A stretch of DNA of 45,842 nucleotides from Basidiobolus ranarum (taxonomy: Eukaryota; Basidiobolomycota; Basidiobolomycetes; Basidiobolales). This document shows, in pieces, positions 1 through 11,800 of the stretch; position 1 is the first letter of the stretch, and every line of letters starts with the position of its first letter. Location: contig JASJQH010000025.1 of the NCBI GenBank assembly GCA_040143965.1, positions 1 through 45,842 on the forward strand, in the 5' to 3' direction. A program made the translations under genes and the position numbers. The notes beneath the pieces were generated by a model that saw only the letters and a program-made list of their open reading frames with translations, was not told where the DNA came from and did not search any database.

Positions 1-967
1 CTTGTAATTCACTAAGATATTATTCATTATTCTCAATCGGAATTTACTTAGAATGCTTTTACCAACTTAGAAGTTCTCAGATATATAGATCTTTTCAAAC
101 TTGTGCTAGAAGCCCCAAACTTTGCGCACATGTTCCTAGGACCTTCTTTAATACATTCTACATGTTTGTTTATTTACATCCTGACAAAACTATATATGTC
201 AACTTTGTACTCAATAAATCAACAAGTGAAAACCACCAATTCCTCTAATTCCCCAAGCCACTTCCAACAGGCTCCCAAATACTTTAACAATATAAAAAAT
301 ATTCTCAACAAGCACTTTGTGAATTGTCAAGCTAAAATGTAGCCAGTCTACTCTTGGTAAAACTGAAATGCTTAAAAGCTTTCAGAGTCTGAAGGAGAAC
401 ATTGGCACTTTACTTTCCCAGAGACTTGCAAATTATTAAAAATTAAAAAATATTTAATATCTGAGAAACTTTTCAAAATTCATAAGTATTATAAAAGCTA
501 GAATAGGCTGTGTTATAAAGTTGGAAACAGTGTCTCTTCTTCAGATGTGTCAAAGGTCAGAGATCTGACCTTTGCAAAATTTGGGCAAGCCCAATTCTTC
601 CCATATACTAGTGACTTGAATATATTGTGACAGAAGGATGTGTATGGGGGATTGCATCCCCCAAACCCCTTGCTTTCTTTTTATACTGGGAGGACTGTGT
701 CCCCCAGAACCCCTCTTTTCATCCTTACCCTTACCAGAACATCTATACCCTAGATATGATCCAGTTTTGTCACAATATCTTAGAAGATTGATGTCTTGAT
801 TGTCACTTTGTTTAGATTAGTATATAAACTAAGTAAAGTCCACACCACCTGGTGCTTTTCATCCCCCTAACCTACGAGATCGTAACAAATACAATTATAT
901 GATCAAGTAATAAGCAATCTAGTTGAAGATATAAAGATGTTTAATCGTTATTTCCAAAACTGGCTAA
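1..967. other. Gene-poor flank
   Basis: No convincing coding region was found on either strand; the only sizeable open frame is short, low in complexity and resembles no family I know. The recognisable structure in this stretch is the MITE listed separately at 625-775. The rest is AT-rich intergenic DNA that includes the 3' flank of the membrane protein gene on the minus strand. Confidence 0.5.
625..775. mobile_element. 151-bp MITE with TA target-site duplication
   Basis: The element begins TTGTGACAGAA and ends TTTTGTCACAA, an 11-bp terminal inverted repeat with one mismatch, and is flanked by TA on both sides (623-624 and 776-777). Inside are two G/C-run hairpins (GGGGG..CCCCC near 646-662 and GGG..CCCCC near 688-706), each followed by a CCCC-containing tail. 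There is no coding capacity. A TA duplication and short inverted repeats fit a non-autonomous Tc1/mariner-type DNA transposon, but the family is inferred. Other genomic copies would settle it. Confidence 0.65.
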
Positions 968-2068
968 TTATTCAAAGAGTACAATACAGCCCATAGCTAT
1001 GATACTAATCAACATCCAAGGTTTTTCAAGTAGAAAAAGTAGTAGTAAGATAAAACGATTAGCAAAATAGGCTTTTCCTAGTTCAATTAAACATAATGTA
1101 CTGTGTGCTATGGCTTCTATATTTATACCCAAAAAAGCTGCTATCATGCTCAAGGGGACAGGCGGTTCTGGAAAGATCCCCTCAACTCCAAAGTCCAGTA
1201 ATCTACCAGTTCCGTAAAATGCACCAAATTGTAAAAATAGGTAAAGTACGGAACCTAAGGCTTGTTCAATCTGATACCAGATCAATACCTTCCTGCGAAC
1301 AGAGTCTTTGGAATCAGTAATCTTTTCCAGGTAAATATCCTCATTAACTTGGCTCACTGTTCCGATTGTATTGAAATCCTTGTGCAACGAATGGGGGTCT
1401 GATTCCACGGTGACAAAAACTGGGGCAATGCACTTACCCGAAGAGTACAGTAATGGGATGAATATGCTTGGGGGAAACATGAACTGTGCCGTGTAACTTT
1501 CTGGTATATAGCGGAACATCCAAAGACAATAAGTATACTTACTGATGACATATGCCCAATACAGGGTAAAGATAATAAAGCACGTCTTGGTAGTAATGGA
1601 GGTATCCTTAGTGATACGACTCTGAGAGATGCAGATCTTGTGCTTTAGTAGAAGCGGCACATCTTCTTTGTGGATTTTAGTCAATACTTCGCATTGTGGT
1701 GGGACACAAACTATAGGCCTTTGGAAATAAGACAGAATGGATTTTTTCCAGGATGTTGCCTCAAGGCAGATTTCGTTTCTGTTGATTAGGTGAGCTGACC
1801 TGGTCTTTGGGCACACATTCACCCAATATCCAGTTCCATCGTAGGCTGATCTCAAGGCAGACTCCACATGACTTTGGTTATCTTTTGCCCACCTAATTTC
1901 CACAAACTTGATGATCATGTCTCTAACAGCGATCATTGGAAAGAAAAAGGCCATAAGGTATACAGTGATCAGCCTGCCTACACCAAAACCCTCTGGGACA
2001 TTCCAGATTCTTCCCAGTGTATACCACTCTAGAATTCTCACAGACAAGGTTAGAACAATAGTTATCAT
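968..2068 (-). CDS. Unrecognised multi-pass membrane protein, 366 aa
   Basis: An intronless 366-codon frame. I do not recognise the family. Hydrophobic segments are visible near residues 1-12, 33-50, 163-185, 195-212, 270-290, 305-325 and 340-366, so it is probably an integral membrane protein with about six or seven spans. A hydrophilic loop of roughly 110 residues, rich in Cys, Lys and Arg, follows the second span. The ATG at 2068 was chosen because a TATA-like element (TATATAAT, minus strand) lies about 45 bp upstream and no longer frame is open. There is no cleavable signal peptide. Length and uninterrupted frame argue for a real gene; absence of any known motif keeps the function open. 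It stands alone between gene-poor flanks. Confidence 0.6.
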   Translation of the reverse strand: MITIVLTLSVRILEWYTLGRIWNVPEGFGVGRLITVYLMAFFFPMIAVRDMIIKFVEIRWAKDNQSHVESALRSAYDGTGYWVNVCPKTRSAHLINRNEICLEATSWKKSILSYFQRPIVCVPPQCEVLTKIHKEDVPLLLKHKICISQSRITKDTSITTKTCFIIFTLYWAYVISKYTYCLWMFRYIPESYTAQFMFPPSIFIPLLYSSGKCIAPVFVTVESDPHSLHKDFNTIGTVSQVNEDIYLEKITDSKDSVRRKVLIWYQIEQALGSVLYLFLQFGAFYGTGRLLDFGVEGIFPEPPVPLSMIAAFLGINIEAIAHSTLCLIELGKAYFANRFILLLLFLLEKPWMLISIIAMGCIVLFE

Positions 2069-4569
2069 GGGCGAATATTGGTAGTAAGAATAGTTGCACT
2101 ACCAGCCTTATTATATAGAGCATTAACTGACCGAGTATAACATGTACGTAAGATTAGCTACAGAGACGGCTACGGAGCAACAAATGATTATGGTGTTACT
2201 TTTCAGGACCTTGTGCAACAGTTTGGCCCCATTTCCAGAAAAGCTTCATGATTTGGTGTTAGACCTTAACCAATCAAGGTACTGGTAAACAAACATAAGG
2301 CTGGACTGATCAATTAATTATGTGTCAGTAAGAACATTCTCTCTGAGCACCAAGAATGTCCATAATACCATGTGATTGGAGACTGCCATATAGTACGAGA
2401 AATAACGCCTAATAACGATACTTCTGGTCACAATTCGGTCCACGATCTTACCAGTAGAGTTATCCATATTGAGATAGACAAAGGGTTAGGGTTCTGGTGT
2501 ATGGTTGTAAACAATGGGTTAGATGTTGGTAAACAAATCGCCGAGTACAAAACTATAGTGTGATATGGATGCAATGTAGAGCAGTTATATATATACATAA
2601 TAGGCAACATCAATTAACTACACTAGTCATTCAAACCCACTAGTCATTCAAACCCTGGCAGGAAAACTAATATCTCTTATTTCTTAATGTCATAACACCA
2701 ATACAGCTAACCATAACCATTTTGCATGCTAAAAGTATGTCTTCGTTTAGTGCGTTAAGTGTATAATTGAAGTTGATAATATATTTATAATATCACACTT
2801 AACTGTGAAAAAGCTAATGCTTGGTAAGACCAAGGTTTACCTCACATGAAGGGTTGGAATAATGTGGTTGAACTTACTTGCCATGTTCTTCTTGACAGAA
2901 TATTTGAAACCTATCCACCGGAGATACATAGTTGGACTACCGATAATTTATTAATAACTCATCTTGTTACATTGCTGCTATCATGTTTGTCGTTGGTCAG
3001 TCTTAGCACCAATTCTCTTTTTGTTCAGGATTTCAAGTAAATCACAATAGATAGCTATAGTTGATCTTTGCTATATTGTACTATTCAATTCCGCAAGCTG
3101 TCAATTTGAATACTATCTTTCAATACTCATCAATGTGCAGAAACAAAGAGGGTACAATTTAGCTCGTGTATATATGGAAAAGAAATGTCCTCATGCAATT
3201 TATGGAAAGGAACTTTATTGTTTTGCTGAATATGGGCCATTTCGGAGTGGAATGTTACATGATTGAGGAGAACCTGGTTGAGTTAAATGCAACTGTCATG
3301 ACAACTTATTAATTCAGAGATTACTTGTTAGCTTTAATGATACCTTCTCTCATTATGTTAGCCTACTGAATCCTTTGTCAGTAGCCTTTCATGCCTCGGT
3401 TCTTGTATACAATTCCTTGACTTCATACATAGCACTATTTGTTAATACTGGATAAACCGCGTTTATACTGTGCATACCCTGCTTGAACCCCCATCTTTCG
3501 ATGATTCTTGTGGTGCTAGGGAGTACCTTTTTTCATACGTGGAAATGAATATTCCAACAAGGGTAAATACTCTATCTATATTTTGAGCAGCACTCTTTTA
3601 GATTCCCTAGTGGGGGTAGGGTACTCCTACCAACTATGCAAGCAAGCAATAGAATACCATCATCATCATAGCAAAAATTTCCATCTTAATATTCCACTTG
3701 TCTTTTAAGCAGACTAAAGCTGCTTTGCTGAAGCATTGAAATTGTACCCATATTAATATCTGAGTTCATGGCCAAAGCCACAGCTTCAACTACTTATTTC
3801 TTTGCTTATGTCAGTGTACCAAGACTCAATCCTAAACGAAATTAAGTACTGCAATAAAAAATATGCGAACCATGTGAACATATGGAAGATATTATATAGC
3901 TGATCATAAACAGTTGCTACCTTAAGCCTGAAAGAACGCTAAAGCATTACAGTAGTGAAGCAGGTTTGTAAGCCTGATCAGATAATTGTTAAAAATGGAA
4001 ATAGATTTGCATTTTGCTCACTTCCATCTTTCCTAGTCATGTCAGATAGTATCTATATAGGATACTGTGCTACCACTAGAGCTAAATAGACACCTAACTA
4101 GACACCCGCTATCAACCTAATACATCGAAAAGCTAAATCCAAAAGCAAATTTAGTTTCTTACTTAATATGTTAATGTTGATAAGCAATTAATTCAAACAT
4201 CGCTTATCAAAATAGACAATGGCCATACTCACAATTATAATAACATTATACTCTACTACCCTGATCCGAAGGCTGATTCAAAGGATTTACACTCATGGTA
4301 GAGAAGCACCGCAAATTGCTAATTGGCAAATACTTACGGTAAATCTCTGTGACTCCATAATCAGCCACGGTAACTAGGAGTACTCTTCTTATCCTCTGTT
4401 CATCAATATGCAAACAAAGCTCAGTCTGTCACAGTTGCACAAAATCCACCAATTCGCACCACCTTCCACAACCTGTGACGTTTTTCATCGAAGCAAGACA
4501 AAGATGCACTTTGCAAGTAGCGGTATTTGTATTGTACATTAACACGCTTGCTAATTTTGTAGGTAAAGT
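2069..4569. other. 2.5-kb gene-poor region
   Basis: No supportable gene: all open frames are under 75 codons and have no recognisable motif. A perfect 17-bp direct tandem duplication (ACTAGTCATTCAAACCC twice) occupies 2622-2655. A short telomere-like GGGTTAGGG lies near 2483. Just before the NRPS remnant there is a plausible fungal 3' splice signal (a GCTAAT branch-like site followed by TTTTGTAG, ending about 4562), but no convincing upstream exon was found. Confidence 0.5.
2622..2655. repeat. 17-bp tandem duplication
   Basis: Two perfect, adjacent copies of ACTAGTCATTCAAACCC in otherwise unique AT-rich DNA. Most likely a replication-slippage duplication; no gene is nearby and no function is suggested. 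Confidence 0.8.
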
Positions 4570-6813
4570 ATGCTTGACCATGAACATACATCACTAGCAT
4601 TAGCGCAACGTTGCAGCGGAGTACCAGATGGTACACCATTATTCAGTTCTCTGTTGAATTACAGGCATAATGAATTACCATCAAATGGAGACACTATAGC
4701 TTCTGGTATCGAAATCCTGAGAACTCAAGAGCGTACGAACTACCCTTCCATGCTATCAGTCGAAGACTACGGCACTGCGCTGGGCTTAACAACTCAAATA
4801 GTACAGCTACTCAACCCGTCTCGCATGAGCGACTATATGCATCAGGCACTAAGCAACTTAGCTAAAGCGCTTGAACACACGCCTAACATACCAGTTCGAC
4901 AATTAGATATACTTCCTGTTTATGAGCGTGAGTTATTGCTCGAGACATGGAACGCCACGAAAGCACCATATTCAGATCGCCAATGCATTCATCAGTTGTT
5001 TGAGGTCTAGGTCAAATGCAATCCTGACGCCACAGCCTTAGTATATGAGAATGAAGTGATGAGCTATTCTGAATTAAACTCACGTTCCAATAGCCTTGCT
5101 CACCAGCTTATTGAGTTAGGTGTTCAACCAGAAGTATGTGTAGCAATCTGTGTTGAATGATCATTAGCCATGATTGTGGGATTGTCGGCTATCTTGAAGG
5201 CAGGTGGCGCATGGCCTCTCTCACTTGATGGTAGCAGTGATCTTGTTCCTATTGGCCGTCCAATCCTAAACACTTGTATTTACCTGCTGGACGCATATGG
5301 TCAGCCAGTTCCACTGAGTGCGGTAGGTGAGTTGTACACTGGTGGAGTTGGCGTCGCACGTGGATATCTGAACCGTCCTGAATTGACTGCTGATCGATTC
5401 CCGCGAGATCCATTTGATAATTGCAAGGACGCTCGGATGTGCAAAACTGGTGATCTGGCTCGCTACTTGCCCGATGGTAATCTGGCGTTCCTTGGCCGCA
5501 ACGACGAACAAGTTAAAATTCGAGGCTTTCGAATTGAGCCTGGTGAGATCGAGTCACGCTTGGTCGAGCATCCGCTTGTGAATGAAGCTATTGTTATTAC
5601 TTTAGGGGAGAATATAAACAAGAGGCTGGTTGCGTACATCGTTGCCAAACCCTATGAGAAACTCGCTAGTACACTTCGTGCGCACATTCTGGACCGGTTA
5701 CCCGATTATATGACGCCTTCTGCTTTTGTACGCCTTGATGAGCTACCGTTGGCACCTAACGGTAAGCTCAACCGACGAGTATTACCAGCACCGAATGATC
5801 AGGCCTTTGCCAACCAAACATATGAAGCACCGCAGGGTGAAATCGAGAATGCGCTAGCAGATATATATGCTGGGTTGCTCAATGTCAAACTTATCAGCCG
5901 TCACGACAGCTTCTTTACTGTTGGTGGGCATTCGCTACTTGCCATACAGATGATCGGTCGTATTCATACTACTTTGGGTATCAAGATCGCTCTCAGCACT
6001 GTTTTTGAGGCGCCTACCATCACGGAACTAGCACATCGTTTAGCAATGCCAAAAGCATCCGAAGGCGACTCATTTGCAGTCATGCTTCCTCTCAAACCAA
6101 AAGGTACTCGCTATCCTCTTTTCTGCGTTCATAGCGTTATTGGACTGAGCTGGAGTTATATTGGTCTATCTAAATATATCAGTGTGGATCAACCTATCTA
6201 TGGCCTGCAATCTCGTGGACTCAACGGTACTTCAGCACTTGCAGAATCAATCGATGCTATGGCATCCGATTATATCAGCCAAATTCGCCGTATTCAACCT
6301 AAAGGACCTTACTTCCTGTTGGGCCGGTCGTTTGGAGGCAGGGTTGCCTTTGCCATGGCTACACTACTCGAACAGCAAGGTGAGAAAGTGGCTCTTCTAG
6401 CTATGCTGGATTGCTTTCCAGAAGTCCCTCCGCTAAGTGAAGAGCTGGATAAAAACCAAGAGGCTGGTCTCATTAAGTTTCTTGATCGTTTTAGTAACGA
6501 AAGATTCCCAGATGCTGGTGAATATTTGTTGAATATAACCCTCGATATCATCAAAAATAACTTTCACATTGGAGAGAACTTTACCCCATCTGTTTATGGT
6601 GGTGACGTTCTTTTCTTTCGTGCTACGATAGTGCATGCTGAATTCGCTTCACTAACCCATCCTGATTTATGGAAACCTCACGTTCTCGGAAATATTGAAG
6701 TACATGATATCCACTCCACACACGTAGACCTGGATAGACCCGGGCCAACCGCAGAAATTGGGCCAATTCTAGCTCGAAAGATGGAAGACTTACAGAAGAA
6801 TTTCCTTATCTAA
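4570..6813 (+). pseudogene. Broken bacterial-type non-ribosomal peptide synthetase remnant (C-A-PCP-TE)
   Basis: The sequence encodes, in order, the C-terminal part of a condensation domain, the start and the end of an adenylation domain, a peptidyl carrier domain with the phosphopantetheine site GGHSL, and a type I thioesterase with the serine motif GRSFGG and a C-terminal catalytic-His region (HVDLDRPGP). Late adenylation motifs are clear: KTGDLARYLPDG, GRNDEQVKIRGFRIEPGEIE and LAPNGKLNRR. The wording matches bacterial gamma/betaproteobacterial synthetases, including those of fungal endobacteria, and not ascomycete enzymes. It has no introns inside the conserved part and looks richer in G+C than its flanks. 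The gene is not whole: about three breaks are evident, and the adenylation core is incomplete, so it cannot activate an amino acid. No partner biosynthetic genes are adjacent. I read it as a transferred, decayed gene. The original product is unknown. Confidence 0.85.
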
Positions 6814-7635
6814 GCTACTCTAGAATCCATGAGTTTACAATTGCGTAGAAATTAATGTGTGAGGTATCATATTTTCGAATATGAACAATGAGCAATGAAT
6901 GCCAGAGCTTATCTATTGATTCATAGTATATATTGCCACTAGATCAACATACTTCACTTTACATCGTATGTCATCAGCCACCGGCATTATAGTAATGAAA
7001 TAAAATTGAATTAGCGGATTTGCTTCAACAGAATAAAAGTACCTGTGTGTATTCTTTAAAATTCCTCAAAATTCTCTTATTATTATACTGAAAAGTCCAG
7101 TATTTTTTATGTATTTAATCAATTCAAAAAGGTGATGCGACCGAGATTTAGACAGCAATGAATATCGACTCTAGACGTAGCTACACAAGATTATTTCTTT
7201 TACCTCAATGATAGCTGTACTCCTATTTAATACTGGCATTATCTTCAAGCACCGCCGGATTAGAGCCAATTCCTACGATCACATCGAATCAGATCGTTTA
7301 TCATCAGATACTGCTCCACTTCGAACGTCTGTGGTAGCATCTAATATAGTATCTTAATATCATCAGTTCAGGGCCACAATCAGTTATAAAGAGCTCTTTG
7401 ATAACAACCTTATGTATTAGATATATGCTTAACTACTCCTAGTAATTTTAACAATTGATGACCCTACATACTATCATTATGGTGCCCTCCTCCAGTACAG
7501 CAATGGGTTTACTAACTGAATAATTAATGCGCAATAATGATAAAGTATGGTTTATAGTTGCCATGGTTACAAATTATTTATATTCATTCAAAAACTGCAT
7601 GATGTTGACATAAGTTGGAAATAAATAAAAATAAG
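6814..7635. other. Intergenic region between NRPS remnant and tRNA
   Basis: About 0.8 kb of AT-rich DNA with no open frame of note and no recognisable repeat. The base composition drops back to the local fungal level right after the NRPS remnant ends. Confidence 0.5.
7627..7631 (-). terminator. RNA polymerase III T-run after tRNA-Thr
   Basis: Five T residues on the minus strand, 5 nt past the tRNA 3' end, the usual Pol III stop. They support the tRNA gene being a transcription unit. Confidence 0.7.
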
Positions 7636-7636
7636 T

Positions 7637-7707
7637 GCCTACTGCCGGGATTGAACTGGCGACCTTCAGTTTACGAGACTGACGCGCTACCACTGCGCTA
7701 AGCAGGC
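7637..7707 (-). tRNA. tRNA-Thr(CGU), intronless
   Basis: The reverse strand folds into a full cloverleaf: a 7-bp acceptor stem (GCCTGCT with AGTAGGC, one G-U pair), a 4-bp D stem (GCGC/GCGC), a 5-bp anticodon stem (TCAGT/ACTGA) with loop CTCGTAA, and a T arm GCCAG-TTCAATC-CCGGC. The anticodon reads CGU, for ACG threonine codons. The T stem holds one A-C mismatch at its fourth pair. The body strongly resembles eukaryotic elongator tRNA-Met apart from the anticodon and the closing pair of the anticodon stem. G1-C72 and C2-G71, known threonine identity pairs in yeast, are present. A T-run terminator follows. A decayed or recoded tRNA-Met copy is the main alternative. Confidence 0.8.
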
Positions 7708-7873
7708 TTGAATGAAAATGAGGTTTTAAAATTCAATGTAATCCCTACTTTTTATTAAACAATTATTGGTAATTATAACAGTTTATGGTAAGAAAAGATG
7801 ACATGTAGATTATTATTTTATTGACTAGTAGTTTAAAATACAAAGAAATAGTACAATACAGTTCTGTGGTCAT

Positions 7874-8743
7874 TTAGTGACGATTTCCAATCGTTGAACG
7901 CCATGTACGGGCTCGCTCGAAGCCATTGATTCCCATATGATAGTCGGTAAATGTGCGTTGGATATCACTCGCATGATTCATGACAAATGGTCCATATTGA
8001 ACAATTGGTTCCTTGATCGGCTCACCAGCTACGAGTACAAAATGAACCGCCTTCTCTTTGGTCTCTATGCTGACTGCACCACCCTCTTCACTGAGTGTCA
8101 ATGTGTAGTGTGCTTTCCCTAGTGTATTTTTGGAACCAAAGTAACCTTCCCCTTCCAATATATATAGGAAGCCCTGGTAACTCTCTGGGATGACTTGCTC
8201 AAATTTAGAGTTCTTCTCTACCTTAAAGTCAAGATACATGGTCGGTGTCTTGGTGACTACGGGACTACTAACTCCAAAGGAATTACCAGCAATCACTTTG
8301 ATCACTGCGTTAACCCCTGGTGGTGATATTCTTGGAATTTCCTTGTCCAAAAGCTCCTGGTAACGTGGCTCACACATTTTATCAGCGGCACTCAGGTTGA
8401 CCCATAGTTGAAGACCTCGGCACTTAGTTTGTGGCATCTCCGCATGCACAATACCACGACCAGCAGTCATCCATTGAAGATCCCCCGGTCCGATTTTACC
8501 TTGATGGCCTGCGAAATCTTCATGAGCAACTATTCCGTCGAGCATATACGTAACAGTCTCAAAGCCACGATGTGGGTGATCTGGAAATCCCGCAGGAGGT
8601 TCGACCATAAATTCGTCCAGCATTAGGAAAGGGTCGAAATTTTTGAGTGCACTAGTTCCGATGCTTCTTCTAACTCGAGCACCGTCTCCTTCAGATTGAG
8701 CAATAGCCTCTACTTTACTCGTAACATATCTTTGAACTGTCAT
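7874..8743 (-). CDS. Pirin, cupin-family protein, 289 aa
   Basis: This is a full-length pirin: an iron-binding two-cupin protein known as a nuclear cofactor in animals, with quercetinase activity in some relatives. The N-terminal cupin carries the metal ligands: HPHRGFETVTYML (His56 and His58) and GRGIVHAEMP (His100 and Glu102). The C-terminal pirin domain follows (FLYILEGEGYFG, FVLVAGEPIKEPIVQYGPFVMN). The frame stays open for 35 more codons upstream, but I chose the ATG at 8743 because the protein then begins at the family's usual N-terminus (MTVQRYV) and a TATA box lies about 70 bp upstream. No introns. Neighbours do not suggest a pathway. The identification is secure; the cellular role in this organism is not. 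Confidence 0.93.
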   Translation of the reverse strand: MTVQRYVTSKVEAIAQSEGDGARVRRSIGTSALKNFDPFLMLDEFMVEPPAGFPDHPHRGFETVTYMLDGIVAHEDFAGHQGKIGPGDLQWMTAGRGIVHAEMPQTKCRGLQLWVNLSAADKMCEPRYQELLDKEIPRISPPGVNAVIKVIAGNSFGVSSPVVTKTPTMYLDFKVEKNSKFEQVIPESYQGFLYILEGEGYFGSKNTLGKAHYTLTLSEEGGAVSIETKEKAVHFVLVAGEPIKEPIVQYGPFVMNHASDIQRTFTDYHMGINGFERARTWRSTIGNRH

Positions 8744-8810
8744 AATGTATAAGTGGGTGTGTAGAAATTTCAAGATTCGATTGATGAAACTTTGCTTTTG
8801 ATCCAAGCAT

Positions 8811-8816
8811 TTTATA
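8811..8816 (-). promoter_or_regulatory. TATA box of pirin gene
   Basis: TATAAA on the minus strand, about 70 bp before the chosen ATG. Similar spacing is seen at the HMG-box and fasciclin genes in this window, which supports both the element and the start choice. Confidence 0.55.
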
Positions 8817-11800
8817 CTTTTTCGGTCTCGGAAAAACTTCCTAATCAAGGTAATTTATCAATATCCAATTCTGGATATATTATTCCGTCACTTGATCCCC
8901 CGGAAAAATGAACATACTAAATTGCTTACAACGCATCGATGTAAAGCATTTATTTTTTGTTATGGCCCAACATATTATTAATCACTTTTAATATGTTCAT
9001 TTCTAAGAATTTTTTGAATCGCTTGTTAGATTATCAATTGATGTGTAACTAAATCCAAATATCATCTGGTCTACTGACGTTTAACATGAATTAATATTTT
9101 GCATTTCTATAGGTGAAGCATACTGGTCACTAGGTATTTTACTCTCTTCTACATGGTGAGAGATTGCTAGCAACGTTATGTAAATAAAGGCAAATCTATG
9201 ATTGGTTTCTAGCGCATTTGGTTAGTTTGTACGAAATTAAGTGAACCAACATCAAACATTAGTCATATGATTCTGGACAAACTATTTGTATATACTCTCC
9301 AGAGTTAACCCAACTAGCAATTATCAACATTAATTTGATACAAACATATTAGAAAACCTAAGTGAAGCTGATTTAATCGAAAATTAGGAATATGATCTAC
9401 CAGTTATCAAATGCATACCCTCTATATATCATTAGCATACTCCATGTTTGCGCCAATAAGTACTGCTGCATACTAATAATAAATAAGGCTTTTGGAAAAA
9501 ACTATGATAAGTAAACTATGGCAAAAATCAAATAAACTTGTACTAATTTTAGAGATGGGATTGCTAGCCAAGTATAAAGCAGTTGACGTACATTCAATTG
9601 AATATTTCCACGGTTTGTCAAGTATATTATCTTGGCTAAAAACGAAACATATGATATCTATGTGTAAACAATTGAGGTTATGATGCTTGAGAGCACTACA
9701 AGAGCCAGGCTTTAAGACAGGGATTTCTTACCATTTAAGAGGTAGACTTTACTAATTGTTATTTTCAGCCAATTTTTCTTTAGATAGGCCCCACGTGTGC
9801 AAAGAACTATCCGTGTGAACTAGTACTATCGCTAGGAGTTGATTCCAAAGTTTGATGAACGCGTCCGTACCAAAAACAAAATTCCTGGTAATACCCCGGG
9901 CTCTTTAGGATGTCCAATTAATGTCATGATTAATGTATAAATAATTGGCCATTTACAAAGGGAAGTGACATTTTCTGTGGATGGTCTGTGTATCCTATTA
10001 TGCTGTTACTGTCAGAGTATTTCATCAGAGGGATGGCGAACAAACTGCCGAAGAACTAGATCTGAAGAACTAATCTTCAGTCTCACGAAATGTATCCAAC
10101 TATGTACAACTAGCGAGCCATTCTTCCTATCAAAGCATTCTAAAGTCATCAAAATAGCTTGTGTTACTGCTCTGATTAGTTACACCAAGTGTACTTTCAA
10201 TAGACTTGGAAGGTCGCCATGCAACTTAGTTTGTTGCTAGGACTGGTCTCTCCGCATTACCTAGTGGAGTCTCTGACGTTACATATTTCATTAAAAATTC
10301 CAGTCCCATCTCAAGCGCAATATTAACTCTGAGCACGTGACACCTATAAAAGCAACATTAACTTTTAATACTTCTTGCTATATTTGTATATTCTCTACTT
10401 AGACTCTTCGCTTGTTACATTTCCCAGGCTATTCTTCATGTTCTGGATCGATATAGGAAAATCATCGACTGAGGTGGATAAATGGCTACTGTATATTGTT
10501 TATTTAGATGCTGCTTCGAGCCTTGGCTAATGACATCCATCATCTCTGATAACTTCCCCTGACCAGCATTTCTTAGAAGTGATCTGACCCCTCAGACCAC
10601 GATGTTCCTGGATCAAGTGCGAATTTAATTGGTAGGCACATAGAATGAAAATATTCTTCGGTCATTTGGCCTCCCCTTATTTAGGCATAACATTTCGCAG
10701 CCGTTATATTAATTTACTAAATTCAGCACTATCTACCTTAAAGCTGTTCAACTCTATTTGCCCTAAAGCTTTTCCACTCTATTCTAAATTTTTACCTTCA
10801 AAATGGACAACGTAATGACAGGATATCAATATTTCCACGGAGGTAAAGCCTCTCCAGGTTCAATAATTATACTCGAAATGAAGGACATTCTAACCATGAA
10901 TTATCTAGATTATACCACGATATACTTTTTTTTCTCTAGCTTTAAACTTACCTCCATGAGTGGTCTGATGATAGCCTATATTTGTACAGCACTGATGTGC
11001 TTGGGGGAAAGAAGCTGCTCGTACTTCCTTGAAACATATCAATATAGGTAAATCTATTTCTAATTCAAGCATCAAATCACTCACACACTAACAAAAAAGT
11101 AGCGCTTCTTTTCGTAAACGAGATGTGATAATAAAAACAAGTGGTTATGTACTCGCTACCACTCTCCGTTACTTAATCATGTTGTTAATCATGAGTTTTC
11201 ATTCAGGTATTTTCATCATTACGGTAAGCAGAACCATATACTCCAAGGGTACTTCTTTCCATACTGAGGTAGTTTGTTATTTATTTAAAGGTTCTATCCC
11301 TTGGCTTGGGTCAATGTGTCATTGAATATATCAAGGCGAGGTAAATTCAAGTGTTTATAATATAGTGAACCTTCAAGTGAACTAAAATTGGTTAACTACT
11401 CAAGTAACACAACACATCTACCTATCCATGGCAGTGATGACAGACATTATCAATTATCTCCAAGTACGGATAATTTCCCAGAATTCAGTAAGAACTCAAG
11501 CATCGAAGGTAACGCAAGAGTAGGAAGAAATTTTACTCAGTATCTCCCATTAACCTTTACACTGATATAGCAGCATAACTATCACTCATTCATCTCGAAG
11601 TGAAGTATACTTTACAACATTTAACTACCGTTGAAAGGAATCTAGTTACAGTATAGTACGATCTAGATTTTGGAGTACCCATTTCGTACATCTGGAATGT
11701 ATTAAAATATTTGTATTTCTTCATCGGACTTTTTCATTTGTATAGTACTTGTGTACCAGATTACCAACTTTGTCACGAATGATCATTTTAAAATCACTTG

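Noticed and set aside
9965-11570. Cluster of 60-91-codon plus-strand frames
   Set aside because: No motif, no splice-linked continuation and irregular composition; treated as chance frames in gene-poor DNA.
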